64,000 nucleotides of DNA. Source: Echinicola strongylocentroti (lineage in GTDB: Bacteria; Bacteroidota; Bacteroidia; Cytophagales; Cyclobacteriaceae). Below the pieces are notes generated by a model. That model made no database searches. It was not told the origin of the DNA and was given only the letters and a program-made list of their open reading frames with translations. The stretch is from positions 496,001 through 560,000 of the forward strand of contig NZ_CP030041.1 of the NCBI RefSeq assembly GCF_003260975.1, written 5' to 3'. A program made the position numbers and the translations under genes. Shown piece after piece: positions 52,002-60,640 of this stretch (its first letter is position 1; each line of letters starts with the position of its first letter).

Positions 52002-52198
52002 ATTTTACTTTTGAAGAAGATGACTCCCAAGGGGACCGTTACCATTATAACATGAACGGTATACCTGATACCCAAGCAAAAAAGATCTTCAAGACCCATC
52101 ATCCTGAAAACATTTTTCTTTGTGAGAATGATGGAGAGATAAACAATAGTGTAATGGAAGTAGCGGAAATGATAAAATCTGGAACGATAAAATTTTAG
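51770..52198 (+). CDS. Unknown cysteine-containing protein, third gene of the trio
   Basis: A 142-residue protein in the +2 frame relative to the previous gene, starting inside it. The sequence looks protein-like throughout: HHFDSNKNRFISLAFRNSTG, then GGISVVERECACGDNSCPCE, HIVQHYSMAATPPLYWKFDE and RYHYNMNGIPDTQAKKIF. The cluster CACGDNSCPCEH (four cysteines and a histidine) could bind a metal. The 232-bp overlap with the previous gene is too long to be a simple translational-coupling overlap. It could reflect overlapping genes or a frameshift that fused or separated them. The function is unknown. Confidence 0.6.
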   Translation: MEYIRILTKHHFDSNKNRFISLAFRNSTGGGISVVERECACGDNSCPCEHIVQHYSMAATPPLYWKFDEHKIRTDGLNFTFEEDDSQGDRYHYNMNGIPDTQAKKIFKTHHPENIFLCENDGEINNSVMEVAEMIKSGTIKF

Positions 52199-52266
52199 GT
52201 TAAGAAATTAATCATTTTCATATCCTGATCACCAACCTTTACCAATTACCCAAAAAATCAAAAAAA

Positions 52267-55200
52267 TCAGCCACTTCTGTGTGCTGCCTCCACTTTTTGC
52301 TGGGCATACACGGAGGGCAATACCTGATATTCTGCTTTAAAATGCTTGGTAAAGTATTTGGCATTGTTATACCCCACTTGGTAAGCTACTTCCGCCACGG
52401 TAAGTTGGCTTTCGCCCAGCAATTGGGTAGCCCTTTCCAAGCGGATCATGCGAATAAATTCCAAGGGTTTTTTTCCCGTCAGGGAAGTGAGTTTTTTGTA
52501 GAGATGCACCCGGCTCATGGCCAGCTCTCCACTGAGCATTTCTACCGAAAGCTCCGGATTGTCCATATTGTCCTCCACCACTTTTACCGCCTTTTGGATC
52601 AGCCTGTCATCGAGGGATTCGAGTTTCACCTCACTGGTGATGACTCCTATTCGTTTCTTGAACCGCTCCTGTAACAAACTGCGTTCGTTCAGCAGGTTCC
52701 TGACCCGAAGCAACAAAAGCTCTACATTAAAAGGCTTGGTGATGTAATGGTTGGCACCACTGTCCAATCCTTCCAGCTGCTTCTCTTCCGAGGATTTGGC
52801 GGTCAAGAGGATCACGGGAATATGGGAGGTACGAAGGTCCTTTTTCAGCAATTGGCAGAGCTCCACGCCGTTCATCTTGGGCATCATCACATCACTGATC
52901 ACCATATCGGGAATATGCTCAAATGCCATTTCACTCCCTTCTTCCCCGTTTAGCGCTGTGATCACTTTGTATTCCTCCACCAGGCAGGATTTCAGGTAAT
53001 GCACAAATTCCTCATTATCCTCTACCAACAAGATGGTCTTTTTTTCTGATTGCTCAATCCCTTCCATTTCCTCCTCGTCACTTTCCTCATAAGCCAGTTC
53101 TGTATGGGCTATTTCCTCCACTGGCAAGGTCACCGTAAACGTACTGCCACGTCCCACTTCACTTTCCAATAAAACGTCCCCATCATGCAGCCGCGCAAAT
53201 TCCTGCACGATGGACAAGCCGATACCACTTCCTTGGTTCAGGCTATCACTGTTTTCTTCCCCGACATAGTAGCGGTCAAAAATCCGCTTTTGGTCCTCCT
53301 CTCCTATGCCTACACCAGTATCCTGTACACTGATCGATAGGCTTCCTTTTTCCCCTGCTGAATGAGGACTTTCATAATTCACCATTACCTTGATCGCTCC
53401 TCCCCTATAGGTAAATTTAAATGCATTGGAAAGGAGGTTAAAAAGGATTTTCTCCAATTTATCTACATCAAAATGCGTAAATAATTGCTGTTTATTGCTC
53501 ATAAAATCCAAGGCAATATTCTTCTTCTCCGAAAGGTCTTCAAACGACTGGGTAGTTTCACGCAAGAAGCCAATAACATCTCCTTCTACGGGAGAAAAAT
53601 CTATGCCTTCCGATTCGATTTTACGGATGTCCAGCAGTTGGTTGATCAGGTTCATCAGGCGCTTGGCATTTCGCTGAATGGTAAGGTAATGGTTTTGTGT
53701 ATGTGGCTCGTTGGTAGTCTTCAGCAACTTCTCCACTGGTGCCAAAATCAAGGTCAGCGGTGTCCTGAATTCATGGCTGACATTGGTGAAAAACTTGGTT
53801 TTCATTTTGTCCAGTTCTTTCATCCGCTTGGCTTCTTCCCTGTCTTGGGCGATTTGGAGGCGGTCTTTTTCCCGGGCAATGATTTCCCGTTGGATCGCTA
53901 TGACGATCAAGGCCACAATGACAAAATATATCAAAAATGCCAATGGGGTTTTCCAAAATGGTGCCAGGACTTCTATATCCAGCATCTGGGCTTTTTCGCT
54001 CCACACACCATCATTATTGGCCGCTCTCACCTTAAACGTATAGTTTCCCGGATCCAAGTTGGTATAGGTGGCCTTGGTCACCCCGTCTTCTACCTCCACC
54101 CAGTCGCTATCAAAACCTTCCAACATGTACCGATATTGGTTTTTGTCAGAATGGATAAAGTTCAGTGCAGCAAATTCAACGGCAAAAACGTTTTCATTAT
54201 GCTTCAGCACCAGCTTTTTGGTTTGGTTGATGTTTTGCTCCAACACTATTCTACCCGCTATTTTTTTGCCTATCTTCACAGACTTGTTAAACAATTGAAA
54301 ATCCGTCAAAACGACTTTGGGACTTTCTTCGTTCATTCGCATTTTGTTAGGATAGAAAATATTATAGCCATTGGGCCCACCAAAGACCAGCTCACCTTTT
54401 GAGGTCTTCAACGCGGAATTCTCATTGAAAGAGTTTCCCTGTAGTCCATCTCCCACGCTAAAATTACGAAAAGCCAATGAAAGCGAATCCTTGTCCTTGG
54501 CCCTACTTACTTGTACATGGCTCAGCCCAGTGGTCGTACTCAGCCAGAGGTTATGGTTATTGTCTTCCAGGATTTTTACGACATGATCAGACGGAAGACC
54601 ATCTGTATGGTTAAAATTATGGAATACACCTTCCGCTTGATCAAAGTAACTAAGCCCTTGAGTAGTCGCCACCCACATCGTACCATTACTATCCTTTAAA
54701 ATATCCATGATATTGTTCCCTGCCAAGGATGACGAATTACCGATTTCGTGGCTATGGTAAGCTGCAAAACCACTTTTCAGGCTGATTACATCAATCCCAT
54801 TGCCACCACCAATCCAGAGATTTCCCGCCGTGTCCTCCTCCAAGGAAGAAATATAATCACAGTGCATAGGAAACCGACCCTCGGGTCCGATAAAATGGAT
54901 AAAGCTATCCGTTTTGGGATCATAGAGGTCAAGACCGCTGCGCAAAGTGCCTGCCCAGACATTCCCTTCCCTATCCTCATATAGCTCCCATACACTTTCA
55001 CCGGAGAGACTTTGTGGATCATTGGCATCAGGCTGGTAATTCCGGAACAGCTGACCATCAAAACGACTAAGTCCCTTCAAATAAGTAGCAATCCACAGCT
55101 CGCCATTTTGGTCTATCATCAGGTCCACGATAATGTCTCCGGGCAAGCTGTTTCCTTCGCCTTCTTGATGCTTGTACTCCGTATATCGCTGCTTCTTCCG

Positions 55201-56403
55201 GTCAAAATACAACAGGCCATTTCCATTGGTGCCAATATAAAAATTGCCCTTTTCGTCCTCCACAAAGCAGTTGATGTCATTGTAAGGAAGGGACTGTTTG
55301 GCCGTCAGCATGTGTTTGACATGGGGAAAACGGATCAATTTCTCGTTGTACAGGTTGATACCATTCTTGAAGGTGCCCACCCAGATAATACCTGAACGGT
55401 CTTTCATGAGCTCATACACACTGTTATGTGCCAGGCTGTGGGGATTTTCGGGATCATGTTGGAGGTAATTCACGGTCATGTCTTCCTTGCTGAGGACATT
55501 AATTCCGCCATGATCGGTACCGATCCAGATTTCGTTCTTTTTGTTTTCTACAATTCCCCTTACTTGGTTATTGTTCAGCTTTACCTTTTCTGAGTTGGTA
55601 TGAAGGTGATGTAATCGATCAGCATAGCTGTCAAAATAAAATAGTCCTTCGCCATTTTCATACAGATAGATCCATGCATCATCATCACTATCAATAAAAA
55701 TCCGGAAATCATCCGTATAGTTGACATTCGTATCTCCAAAAAGCTCGATCCGTCGCCTTACTTTTAATGAATTGGCTCCAAGGATATCCACTGCACCATT
55801 GGAATATACCAGCCAGTACTCGCCGTGGGAGTTTTCGGCAATGGCCGACACATAATTATAACTGATAGAAGAAAAATTGTCCTCTTGATGTTTGAGGTGA
55901 ACAGTTTTTTGTGAACGAGGATCATATATGCTGATGCCCTGATTGGGATGTCCAAACCAATAGCGCCCTGAGTTATCTTCATATACCAAATGAACAACCG
56001 CACTTAACAGACCATACCGCTTTGCATACTGTGAAAGGGAGGTGCTGAAAGTCTCTGTGCTCGCATCATACACCTCCATGACATTGTTCCGGTTGAGCAG
56101 CCAAAGTGCTCCTTCAGGACCGGGCATGATTTTTCTGACACTGTTTTCGGATAAGGAGGTGGTGTCATTGGGACGGTTTCTGAAAACGCTAAACTCTTCT
56201 CCATCATAGCGGTTTAGCCCTGAGTTGGTCGCCATCCAGATATAGCCCAGCTCGTCTTGATGAATATCCGTAACACTGTTATTGGACAGCCCATCTTCCA
56301 CCGTAATGGCACCAAATAGGTAATTGCCCTCCTGCGCATAAACACTGGAAAGTCCTGTCAGCAATAAATAAACGTACAACAAGCTTACAAAAAAACGATT
56401 CAT
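52267..56403 (-). CDS. Hybrid two-component system regulator of the PUL
   Basis: About 1378 residues from the ATG at 56403, where the signal peptide starts (FFVSLLYVYLLLTGLSSVYA); the frame allows ten more. The periplasmic part has about 14 two-component-propeller repeats (for example GYIWMATNSGLNRYD, EIWIGTDHGGINVLS) and a Y_Y_Y domain. A transmembrane segment (FLIYFVIVALIVIAI) follows, then HisKA (FFTNVSHEFRTPLTLIL), HATPase (LFNLLSNAFKFTY, GSGIGLSIVQEF), a receiver (MVISDVMMPKMNG) and an AraC-type HTH (YQVGYNNAKYFTKHFKAEYQ). It senses an oligosaccharide and activates the susC operon. It is separated from susC by the trio of small genes. Confidence 0.95.
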   Translation of the reverse strand: MNRFFVSLLYVYLLLTGLSSVYAQEGNYLFGAITVEDGLSNNSVTDIHQDELGYIWMATNSGLNRYDGEEFSVFRNRPNDTTSLSENSVRKIMPGPEGALWLLNRNNVMEVYDASTETFSTSLSQYAKRYGLLSAVVHLVYEDNSGRYWFGHPNQGISIYDPRSQKTVHLKHQEDNFSSISYNYVSAIAENSHGEYWLVYSNGAVDILGANSLKVRRRIELFGDTNVNYTDDFRIFIDSDDDAWIYLYENGEGLFYFDSYADRLHHLHTNSEKVKLNNNQVRGIVENKKNEIWIGTDHGGINVLSKEDMTVNYLQHDPENPHSLAHNSVYELMKDRSGIIWVGTFKNGINLYNEKLIRFPHVKHMLTAKQSLPYNDINCFVEDEKGNFYIGTNGNGLLYFDRKKQRYTEYKHQEGEGNSLPGDIIVDLMIDQNGELWIATYLKGLSRFDGQLFRNYQPDANDPQSLSGESVWELYEDREGNVWAGTLRSGLDLYDPKTDSFIHFIGPEGRFPMHCDYISSLEEDTAGNLWIGGGNGIDVISLKSGFAAYHSHEIGNSSSLAGNNIMDILKDSNGTMWVATTQGLSYFDQAEGVFHNFNHTDGLPSDHVVKILEDNNHNLWLSTTTGLSHVQVSRAKDKDSLSLAFRNFSVGDGLQGNSFNENSALKTSKGELVFGGPNGYNIFYPNKMRMNEESPKVVLTDFQLFNKSVKIGKKIAGRIVLEQNINQTKKLVLKHNENVFAVEFAALNFIHSDKNQYRYMLEGFDSDWVEVEDGVTKATYTNLDPGNYTFKVRAANNDGVWSEKAQMLDIEVLAPFWKTPLAFLIYFVIVALIVIAIQREIIAREKDRLQIAQDREEAKRMKELDKMKTKFFTNVSHEFRTPLTLILAPVEKLLKTTNEPHTQNHYLTIQRNAKRLMNLINQLLDIRKIESEGIDFSPVEGDVIGFLRETTQSFEDLSEKKNIALDFMSNKQQLFTHFDVDKLEKILFNLLSNAFKFTYRGGAIKVMVNYESPHSAGEKGSLSISVQDTGVGIGEEDQKRIFDRYYVGEENSDSLNQGSGIGLSIVQEFARLHDGDVLLESEVGRGSTFTVTLPVEEIAHTELAYEESDEEEMEGIEQSEKKTILLVEDNEEFVHYLKSCLVEEYKVITALNGEEGSEMAFEHIPDMVISDVMMPKMNGVELCQLLKKDLRTSHIPVILLTAKSSEEKQLEGLDSGANHYITKPFNVELLLLRVRNLLNERSLLQERFKKRIGVITSEVKLESLDDRLIQKAVKVVEDNMDNPELSVEMLSGELAMSRVHLYKKLTSLTGKKPLEFIRMIRLERATQLLGESQLTVAEVAYQVGYNNAKYFTKHFKAEYQVLPSVYAQQKVEAAHRSG

Positions 56404-56483
56404 CTGGCTATTGGGGTCATTGGGTATTGCCAATATAGTGTAAACTTTACCTCAAATCAACTAAACTGTTTCCCTGCGAAATA

Positions 56484-56528
56484 CTAAATGCGTTTGTCCT
56501 GTTGAAAACTACTGGGCAAACGCATTTA
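56484..56528. repeat. Inverted repeat TAAATGCGTTTG / CAAACGCATTTA
   Basis: Perfect 12-bp arms at 56484-56495 and 56517-56528 enclose 21 bp. A third copy of the first arm with its flank (ACTTAATGCGTTTGCC, then CTTGAAAACCACC) occurs at about 57096-57122. The pair therefore brackets a 600-bp repeat-rich spacer. Confidence 0.55.
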
Positions 56529-56640
56529 AAAAAATGTTCTATTTGGTATTTATATTTGTCGTTCCTTTGGAATTTAGCTTTATATGTATCCGCTACATTA
56601 CATGTAATCAAATTCACTACTGTTTATGCTTTATCAGACT

Positions 56641-56673
56641 TTCCTACTTTTTCCATTGATGAAAAAGTAGGAA
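56641..56673. repeat. Hairpin TTCCTACTTTTT / AAAAAGTAGGAA
   Basis: A 12-bp perfect stem with extra CAT-ATG pairs, followed by AAAAAAATC. It is a terminator-like or dispersed Bacteroidota intergenic palindrome with no gene ending near it. Confidence 0.5.
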
Positions 56674-57125
56674 AAAAATCTAGGCCATGGAGCATCCTTC
56701 AAATTAAGAGGTTGGGTTTACGAGTACGATTTCGGTTGCCTTAATTTGATTTTGTGCCAGTTGCTATGGGCTAAAACTGAGTGGATCTCACTTGTCCACT
56801 GCGCGAGCTAACTCATTTTCTTAACGCCCCCATCAACTGTCCCAAAACCGAATGCTCCAAAGGCCGAATAATGGACTCACAGTGGACACTTCGTTTCTAT
56901 AAGCCTAAGTGTTGCGTTACGGATACACATAAAATTCTTGAACCGGTTTATGGACTTAAGTGCCAGCGGCACGATAAATTTTGTAACCTGCGGATTCATC
57001 CGCAGGAGCTTAAGCTCTCCTCAACCTCCCGAAGGAGTGCCAGCGGCACGGATGATAGCTATGCCTACACGAAATTTGTTTCCCTTCAAAACACTTAATG
57101 CGTTTGCCACACTTGAAAACCACCT
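56674..57125. repeat. Repeat-rich gene-free spacer
   Basis: GTGCCAGCGGCAC occurs twice (56960-56972 and 57037-57049), and CCTGCGGATTCATCCGCAGG (56987-57006) is a perfect hairpin between them. The open frames across this stretch consist of these repeats and are not considered genes. Confidence 0.5.
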
Positions 57126-57129
57126 TCCA

Positions 57130-57161
57130 TTGCAACTTCCCCGCAAAAAACCTTATCTTTG
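57130..57161 (+). promoter_or_regulatory. Promoter of the cobalamin-salvage operon
   Basis: TTG at 57130-57132 and a perfect TATCTTTG at 57154-57161 are separated by 21 bp, a textbook Bacteroidota -33/-7 pair. Transcription should start near 57168, immediately before the riboswitch. Confidence 0.75.
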
Positions 57162-57167
57162 CGCCAG

Positions 57168-57347
57168 TTTTTGGCACCTATTCACCTAAAAGGAGAATGG
57201 TTTAATAGGGAATCCGGTGAAAATCCGGAACTGTACCCGCAGCTGTAAGCTCCCAAAAGCAACTGGTAACCAAGCCACTGTCCGACATATCGGATGGGAA
57301 GGCGCCAGGTGTGGAGCAAGTCAGAAGACCTGCCATCAACTGCTATA
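57168..57347 (+). promoter_or_regulatory. Cobalamin (adenosylcobalamin-class) riboswitch
   Basis: The aptamer shows the conserved blocks: GGGAATCCGGTGAAAATCCG, then ACTGTACCCGCAGCTGTAAG (B12-box-containing core), then AAGCCACTGTCC, and a 3' block GCGCCAGGTGTGGAGCAAGT followed by CAGAAGACCTGCC. These are the L4/J3-4, J6-3 and terminal-helix elements of cobalamin riboswitches. It precedes the BtuB-like receptor and the cob genes and should turn them off when cobalamin is plentiful. Confidence 0.95.
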
Positions 57348-57377
57348 ATTCAGAGCTTTCGGGTGAAAGGCTATGAA

Positions 57378-57482
57378 ACTTCAACGGATCTTATCGATGA
57401 TGAGATCTTCAGAAGTTCCATGCGGGCAATGTACTTCTTCATTGCACACATGAAAATATCTTTAGCGCTGAGGATATTTTCA
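57378..57482 (+). promoter_or_regulatory. Riboswitch expression-platform hairpins
   Basis: Three consecutive hairpins lie in the leader. ACTTC/GAAGT (57378-57416) encloses GATCT/AGATC; GCAATG/CATTGC is at 57426-57445; a perfect 10-bp stem TGAAAATATC / GATATTTTCA is at 57451-57482. The last lies 53 bp before the ATG and is followed by CAGTTTTCC, so it may be a terminator arm or may help hide the ribosome-binding region. Confidence 0.5.
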
Positions 57483-57534
57483 CAGTTTTCCCAGAAAGTT
57501 CATAGTGTCCAATTATTAACGCATTAAACACGCT

Positions 57535-59442
57535 ATGAACAAACACATTATTTCTTTTCCAAAAAAGAAAGGACTACTTCCCCTTCTTGTAGCAGGCATT
57601 TCCCTTTGGACTGCTATGGCCAATGCACAAGATGCCCAAGACCTCGATGAAGTCGTCGTGACGGGTACCAAATTTGAAATCCCGGTCGAAAAATCCGGAA
57701 AGACGATTTACAAACTCAACCAAAAGGACATTGAACGGAATGTGGGAAAAACCATCCCCGACTTGCTCAATGAGGTACCCGGTATCCAAATAGACGGAAA
57801 CTACAGCTCTCCGGGGACCAATATCAGCTATTTTGTCCGTGGTGCCAGTAGTAAGAATACTCTCATCCTCATCGACGGCAATCCTATCAATGATCCCTCA
57901 CTGGCAGACGCCACCTATGACCTGAGACTCCTTCCGCTGGATCAAGTGGAGTCTATCGAAGTGCTCCGTGGTGGACTGAGCACGCTTTACGGTACCGGAG
58001 CCTCCGCAGCCGTGATCAATATCAAATTAAAATCAGGAAGCAAAACCAAAAAATTCGGTGGATCTGCTGACTTCAGCGGCGGATCTTTTAATACCTACCG
58101 GGGAAACATCAGCCTAAACGGCCAAACGGAACGATTCAATTACTTGGTGTCCGGAAGCCTTTACAATTCGGAGGGCTTTTCGTCAGCCTTGGACACTACA
58201 GCCGCCGCTGCCTACGGCAAAGATGGCATCAACCGAAAAGACCTTATGGTCAAAATGGGCTATGCCTTTTCGGGTCGCTTTAAGCTGGATTTTCTTACCG
58301 CCTATGATGACATGGAGGCAGATTATGATAGTGGACCCTTTCTCGATGCAGACAACCAGCAGACCAGCAACCAGCTGCGATTTGGCCTAAACCCTACTTA
58401 TCAATATGCCAACGGTAGCATCAAACTTAAAACTGTTTACAATATCAGTGAACGGGAATTTATCAGTAGCTTCCCTTCAGAATACAAAGGCAGAAACCTT
58501 CAGCTCGACCTGACCCAAGAGCACCAGATCGTCAGTGGGCTGAAAGGGCTTTGGGGAGTCAATCTCCAACAATTATCCTACGAACAACCGGGAGAACTGG
58601 CTTTTGACAATAACCAATTCACGCTGCTGGATCCTTATGCTTCTTTCTTCTATGAAGCGGCCAGTGGCTTCAATGTCCACGCGGGAGCCAGGGTAAACAC
58701 CCATTCGGAATACGATGCCAAATTCATCTATAATGTCAATCCAAGTTACCTATTTGAAGTTTCTGATCAAGTGACCGCAAAGATCCTCGCATCTGTGGCT
58801 ACTTCTTATGTCACGCCTACCCTCTATCAGCTCAATTCTCCCGACTACGGAAACGATGCGTTGAATCCCGAGGAATCACTCAATTATGAACAAGGAATCT
58901 CCTTTTATGTAGGCGACGAATTCACCTTTAACCTGGTGCATTTTACCCGTGACGAATCCAGCCCAATTGAGTTCGTGTCCTTGTTTGACGAGACCGGAAA
59001 CTACATTGGCGGTGAATACCAAAACACTACCGATAAACGGAGAGTGGAAGGCTTCGAGGCAGATTTCACTTGGATGGTCAACCAATACTTCTCCATGTCT
59101 GCTAATTTTGCACATGTCAGTACCGACAAGCCCGAGACCTTTTACAGGGTACCAAAAAGCAAGTGGGGGCTGGTATTCAATGCAAGTCCGGCAGAAGACA
59201 CCCAAGTGACCTTAAAATATAACTTTACCAGCCAAAGAACAGTCTATGACTATGGTGTGGGAGGAGCATTTGACCTGGACAGCTATGGACTGGTGGACTT
59301 ATTTGTACAGCAAGCCGTCTTGGACAATAAACTGAATATTTATGGTGGAGTGAACAACCTGCTGGATGAAGACTTTACTGCCATCTATGGCTATACCACC
59401 AGAGGCAGAAACTTCAGCATCGGAGCGCGATATCAGTTTTGA
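57535..59442 (+). CDS. btuB: TonB-dependent vitamin B12 receptor (BtuB-like)
   Basis: A 635-residue outer-membrane receptor with a signal peptide (GLLPLLVAGISLWTAMANAQ) and a TonB-box-like LDEVVVTGTKFEIP. The plug carries LLNEVPGIQIDGN, FVRGASSKNTLILIDGNPIN and VESIEVLRGGLSTLYGTGAS. The barrel runs to the C-terminal RNFSIGARYQF. Because it is controlled by the cobalamin riboswitch and leads the cob operon, corrinoid import is the likely role; the sequence alone identifies only a TonB-dependent receptor. It is longer than the plain E. coli BtuB plug-barrel by a few loops. A 190-bp repeat-bearing spacer separates it from the next gene. Confidence 0.88.
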   Translation: MNKHIISFPKKKGLLPLLVAGISLWTAMANAQDAQDLDEVVVTGTKFEIPVEKSGKTIYKLNQKDIERNVGKTIPDLLNEVPGIQIDGNYSSPGTNISYFVRGASSKNTLILIDGNPINDPSLADATYDLRLLPLDQVESIEVLRGGLSTLYGTGASAAVINIKLKSGSKTKKFGGSADFSGGSFNTYRGNISLNGQTERFNYLVSGSLYNSEGFSSALDTTAAAAYGKDGINRKDLMVKMGYAFSGRFKLDFLTAYDDMEADYDSGPFLDADNQQTSNQLRFGLNPTYQYANGSIKLKTVYNISEREFISSFPSEYKGRNLQLDLTQEHQIVSGLKGLWGVNLQQLSYEQPGELAFDNNQFTLLDPYASFFYEAASGFNVHAGARVNTHSEYDAKFIYNVNPSYLFEVSDQVTAKILASVATSYVTPTLYQLNSPDYGNDALNPEESLNYEQGISFYVGDEFTFNLVHFTRDESSPIEFVSLFDETGNYIGGEYQNTTDKRRVEGFEADFTWMVNQYFSMSANFAHVSTDKPETFYRVPKSKWGLVFNASPAEDTQVTLKYNFTSQRTVYDYGVGGAFDLDSYGLVDLFVQQAVLDNKLNIYGGVNNLLDEDFTAIYGYTTRGRNFSIGARYQF

Positions 59443-59632
59443 GATGTGAGATTTGAGTCTTGAGATGTGAGTAGTGAGTCTTGAGACAAAAGGCCTCGTT
59501 CCCCCTTTTAGGGGCTAATCCTGATCCCTGTACTGAACGTATCGAAGGGTGAAATCAGGAAAGTATAATAAGAAAACTAGATGGATCGCCATATGGTTTA
59601 TAATGTAGTAGACTAATGAAAAGGCATACACA
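59443..59632. repeat. Short direct repeats after btuB
   Basis: GATGTGAGATTTGAGTCTTG and GATGTGAGTAGTGAGTCTTG at 59444-59485 are two tandem copies of an A/G/T-rich unit. They are followed at 59518-59561 by a hairpin (CTGATCCCT...AGGGTGAAATCAG) related to 15418-15458. No terminator with a clear T-tract is seen, so transcription may continue into the cob genes. Confidence 0.45.
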
Positions 59633-59983
59633 ATGAACAAAGAAAAGCGCTGCCCAAATTGCCAAATAGCTTTTGCCTGCACGACGGAATGTTGGTGCAG
59701 TGCTTTTCCTCCTATTGTACCACTGGAAGAAAACCAGGGTTGCCTGTGCCCTGACTGCCTAAAGTCCGCCATACAGGACCGCATCAGCCACTGGACAGCA
59801 CACCTCGACGCCAAAAAGATCAAAACGATCCAAAAAATGGGGAAGCCCACTTCACTGATCGAAGGCATCGACTATACGGTCAATGAACAGGGGTTTTATG
59901 TGTTTTCAAGCTGGTACTTGCTCCGGCAGGGGAAGTGCTGTGGAAACGGCTGCCGAAATTGCCCTTATCCCAAAAAGACTTGA
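59633..59983 (+). CDS. Cysteine-rich CWC-family/DUF5522-like protein
   Basis: A 116-residue protein with twelve cysteines. The N-terminal half (CPNCQIAFACTTECWCS, then GCLCPDCLKSAI) is the cysteine-rich CWC pattern. The C-terminal half (EGIDYTVNEQGFYVFSSWYL, then LRQGKCCGNGCRNCPY) is the DUF5522 pattern, so two small domains that are often separate are joined here. The cysteines suggest metal or iron-sulphur binding; the reaction is unknown. It lies between the B12 receptor and cobU in the riboswitch-controlled unit, suggesting but not proving a link to corrinoid metabolism. Confidence 0.75.
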   Translation: MNKEKRCPNCQIAFACTTECWCSAFPPIVPLEENQGCLCPDCLKSAIQDRISHWTAHLDAKKIKTIQKMGKPTSLIEGIDYTVNEQGFYVFSSWYLLRQGKCCGNGCRNCPYPKKT

Positions 59984-60086
59984 TGCCTAACTATAAACCG
60001 GGATAAATTATGAATAAGAATTCACAACTTTCATGATAAATGACCATGCTGACCATTAACCCAACCAGTTAAAAACCTCCCACACC

Positions 60087-60596
60087 ATGATCCACTACAT
60101 TACAGGCGGTGAACGCTCAGGAAAAAGTAAATACGCCCAGCAGTTGGCCGAGAGGCTATCGGCATCCCCCGTTTATCTGGCCACTTCCAGAATATGGGAC
60201 CAAGACTTCCAAAAACGGGTGGACAGGCACCAATCTGACCGGGATGAACGCTGGACAACCATCGAAGAGGAAAAACACCTTGGCCAAGTGGATGTTTCCG
60301 GCAAAGTAATGGTACTGGACTGCGTGACCCTTTGGCTGACCAACTGGTTTGCTGATTCAAAAAGTGACATCGAAAGCTGTCTGGACAGTTGTAAATCGGA
60401 AGTTGACCAGTTGTTTTCGACTGCCCAAAAAGGTACCTTGATCATCATATCCAATGAAATCGGAATGGGACTCCATGCCCAAACGGAAGTAGGCAGAAAA
60501 TTCACCGAACTCCAAGGCTGGATCAACCAGTACATTGCCCAAAGGGCCGATAAAGCCACCTTTATGGTGTCAGGACTTCCATTAGAACTGAAGTGA
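60087..60596 (+). CDS. cobU: Adenosylcobinamide kinase / adenosylcobinamide-phosphate guanylyltransferase
   Basis: A 169-residue bifunctional enzyme that phosphorylates adenosylcobinamide and attaches GMP to give AdoCbi-GDP. The Walker A motif is GGERSGKSKYAQQLA, near the N-terminus. The guanylylated histidine is H48 in DRHQSDRDERWTTIEEE, and Walker B/DCVTLWLTNWF follows. ISNEIGMGLHAQTEVGRKF is the conserved C-terminal block. The start is the ATG at 60087 (MIHYITGGERSG). Its stop overlaps a GTG of the next frame, but the PP-loop gene probably starts at 60641. Confidence 0.95.
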   Translation: MIHYITGGERSGKSKYAQQLAERLSASPVYLATSRIWDQDFQKRVDRHQSDRDERWTTIEEEKHLGQVDVSGKVMVLDCVTLWLTNWFADSKSDIESCLDSCKSEVDQLFSTAQKGTLIIISNEIGMGLHAQTEVGRKFTELQGWINQYIAQRADKATFMVSGLPLELK

Positions 60597-60640
60597 TGAT
60601 TGGGCAATATGGGAGATACGAAAAAAAGAATAACCGCATT

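Noticed and set aside
53485..54402. Plus-strand open frame of 305 codons inside the hybrid regulator gene
   Set aside because: It is antisense to a clear histidine kinase/propeller region, with no independent start signal or motif.
56781..57189. Overlapping small plus-strand frames before the riboswitch
   Set aside because: They are made largely of palindromic repeats (GTGCCAGCGGCAC) and run into the promoter, so they are not considered genes.
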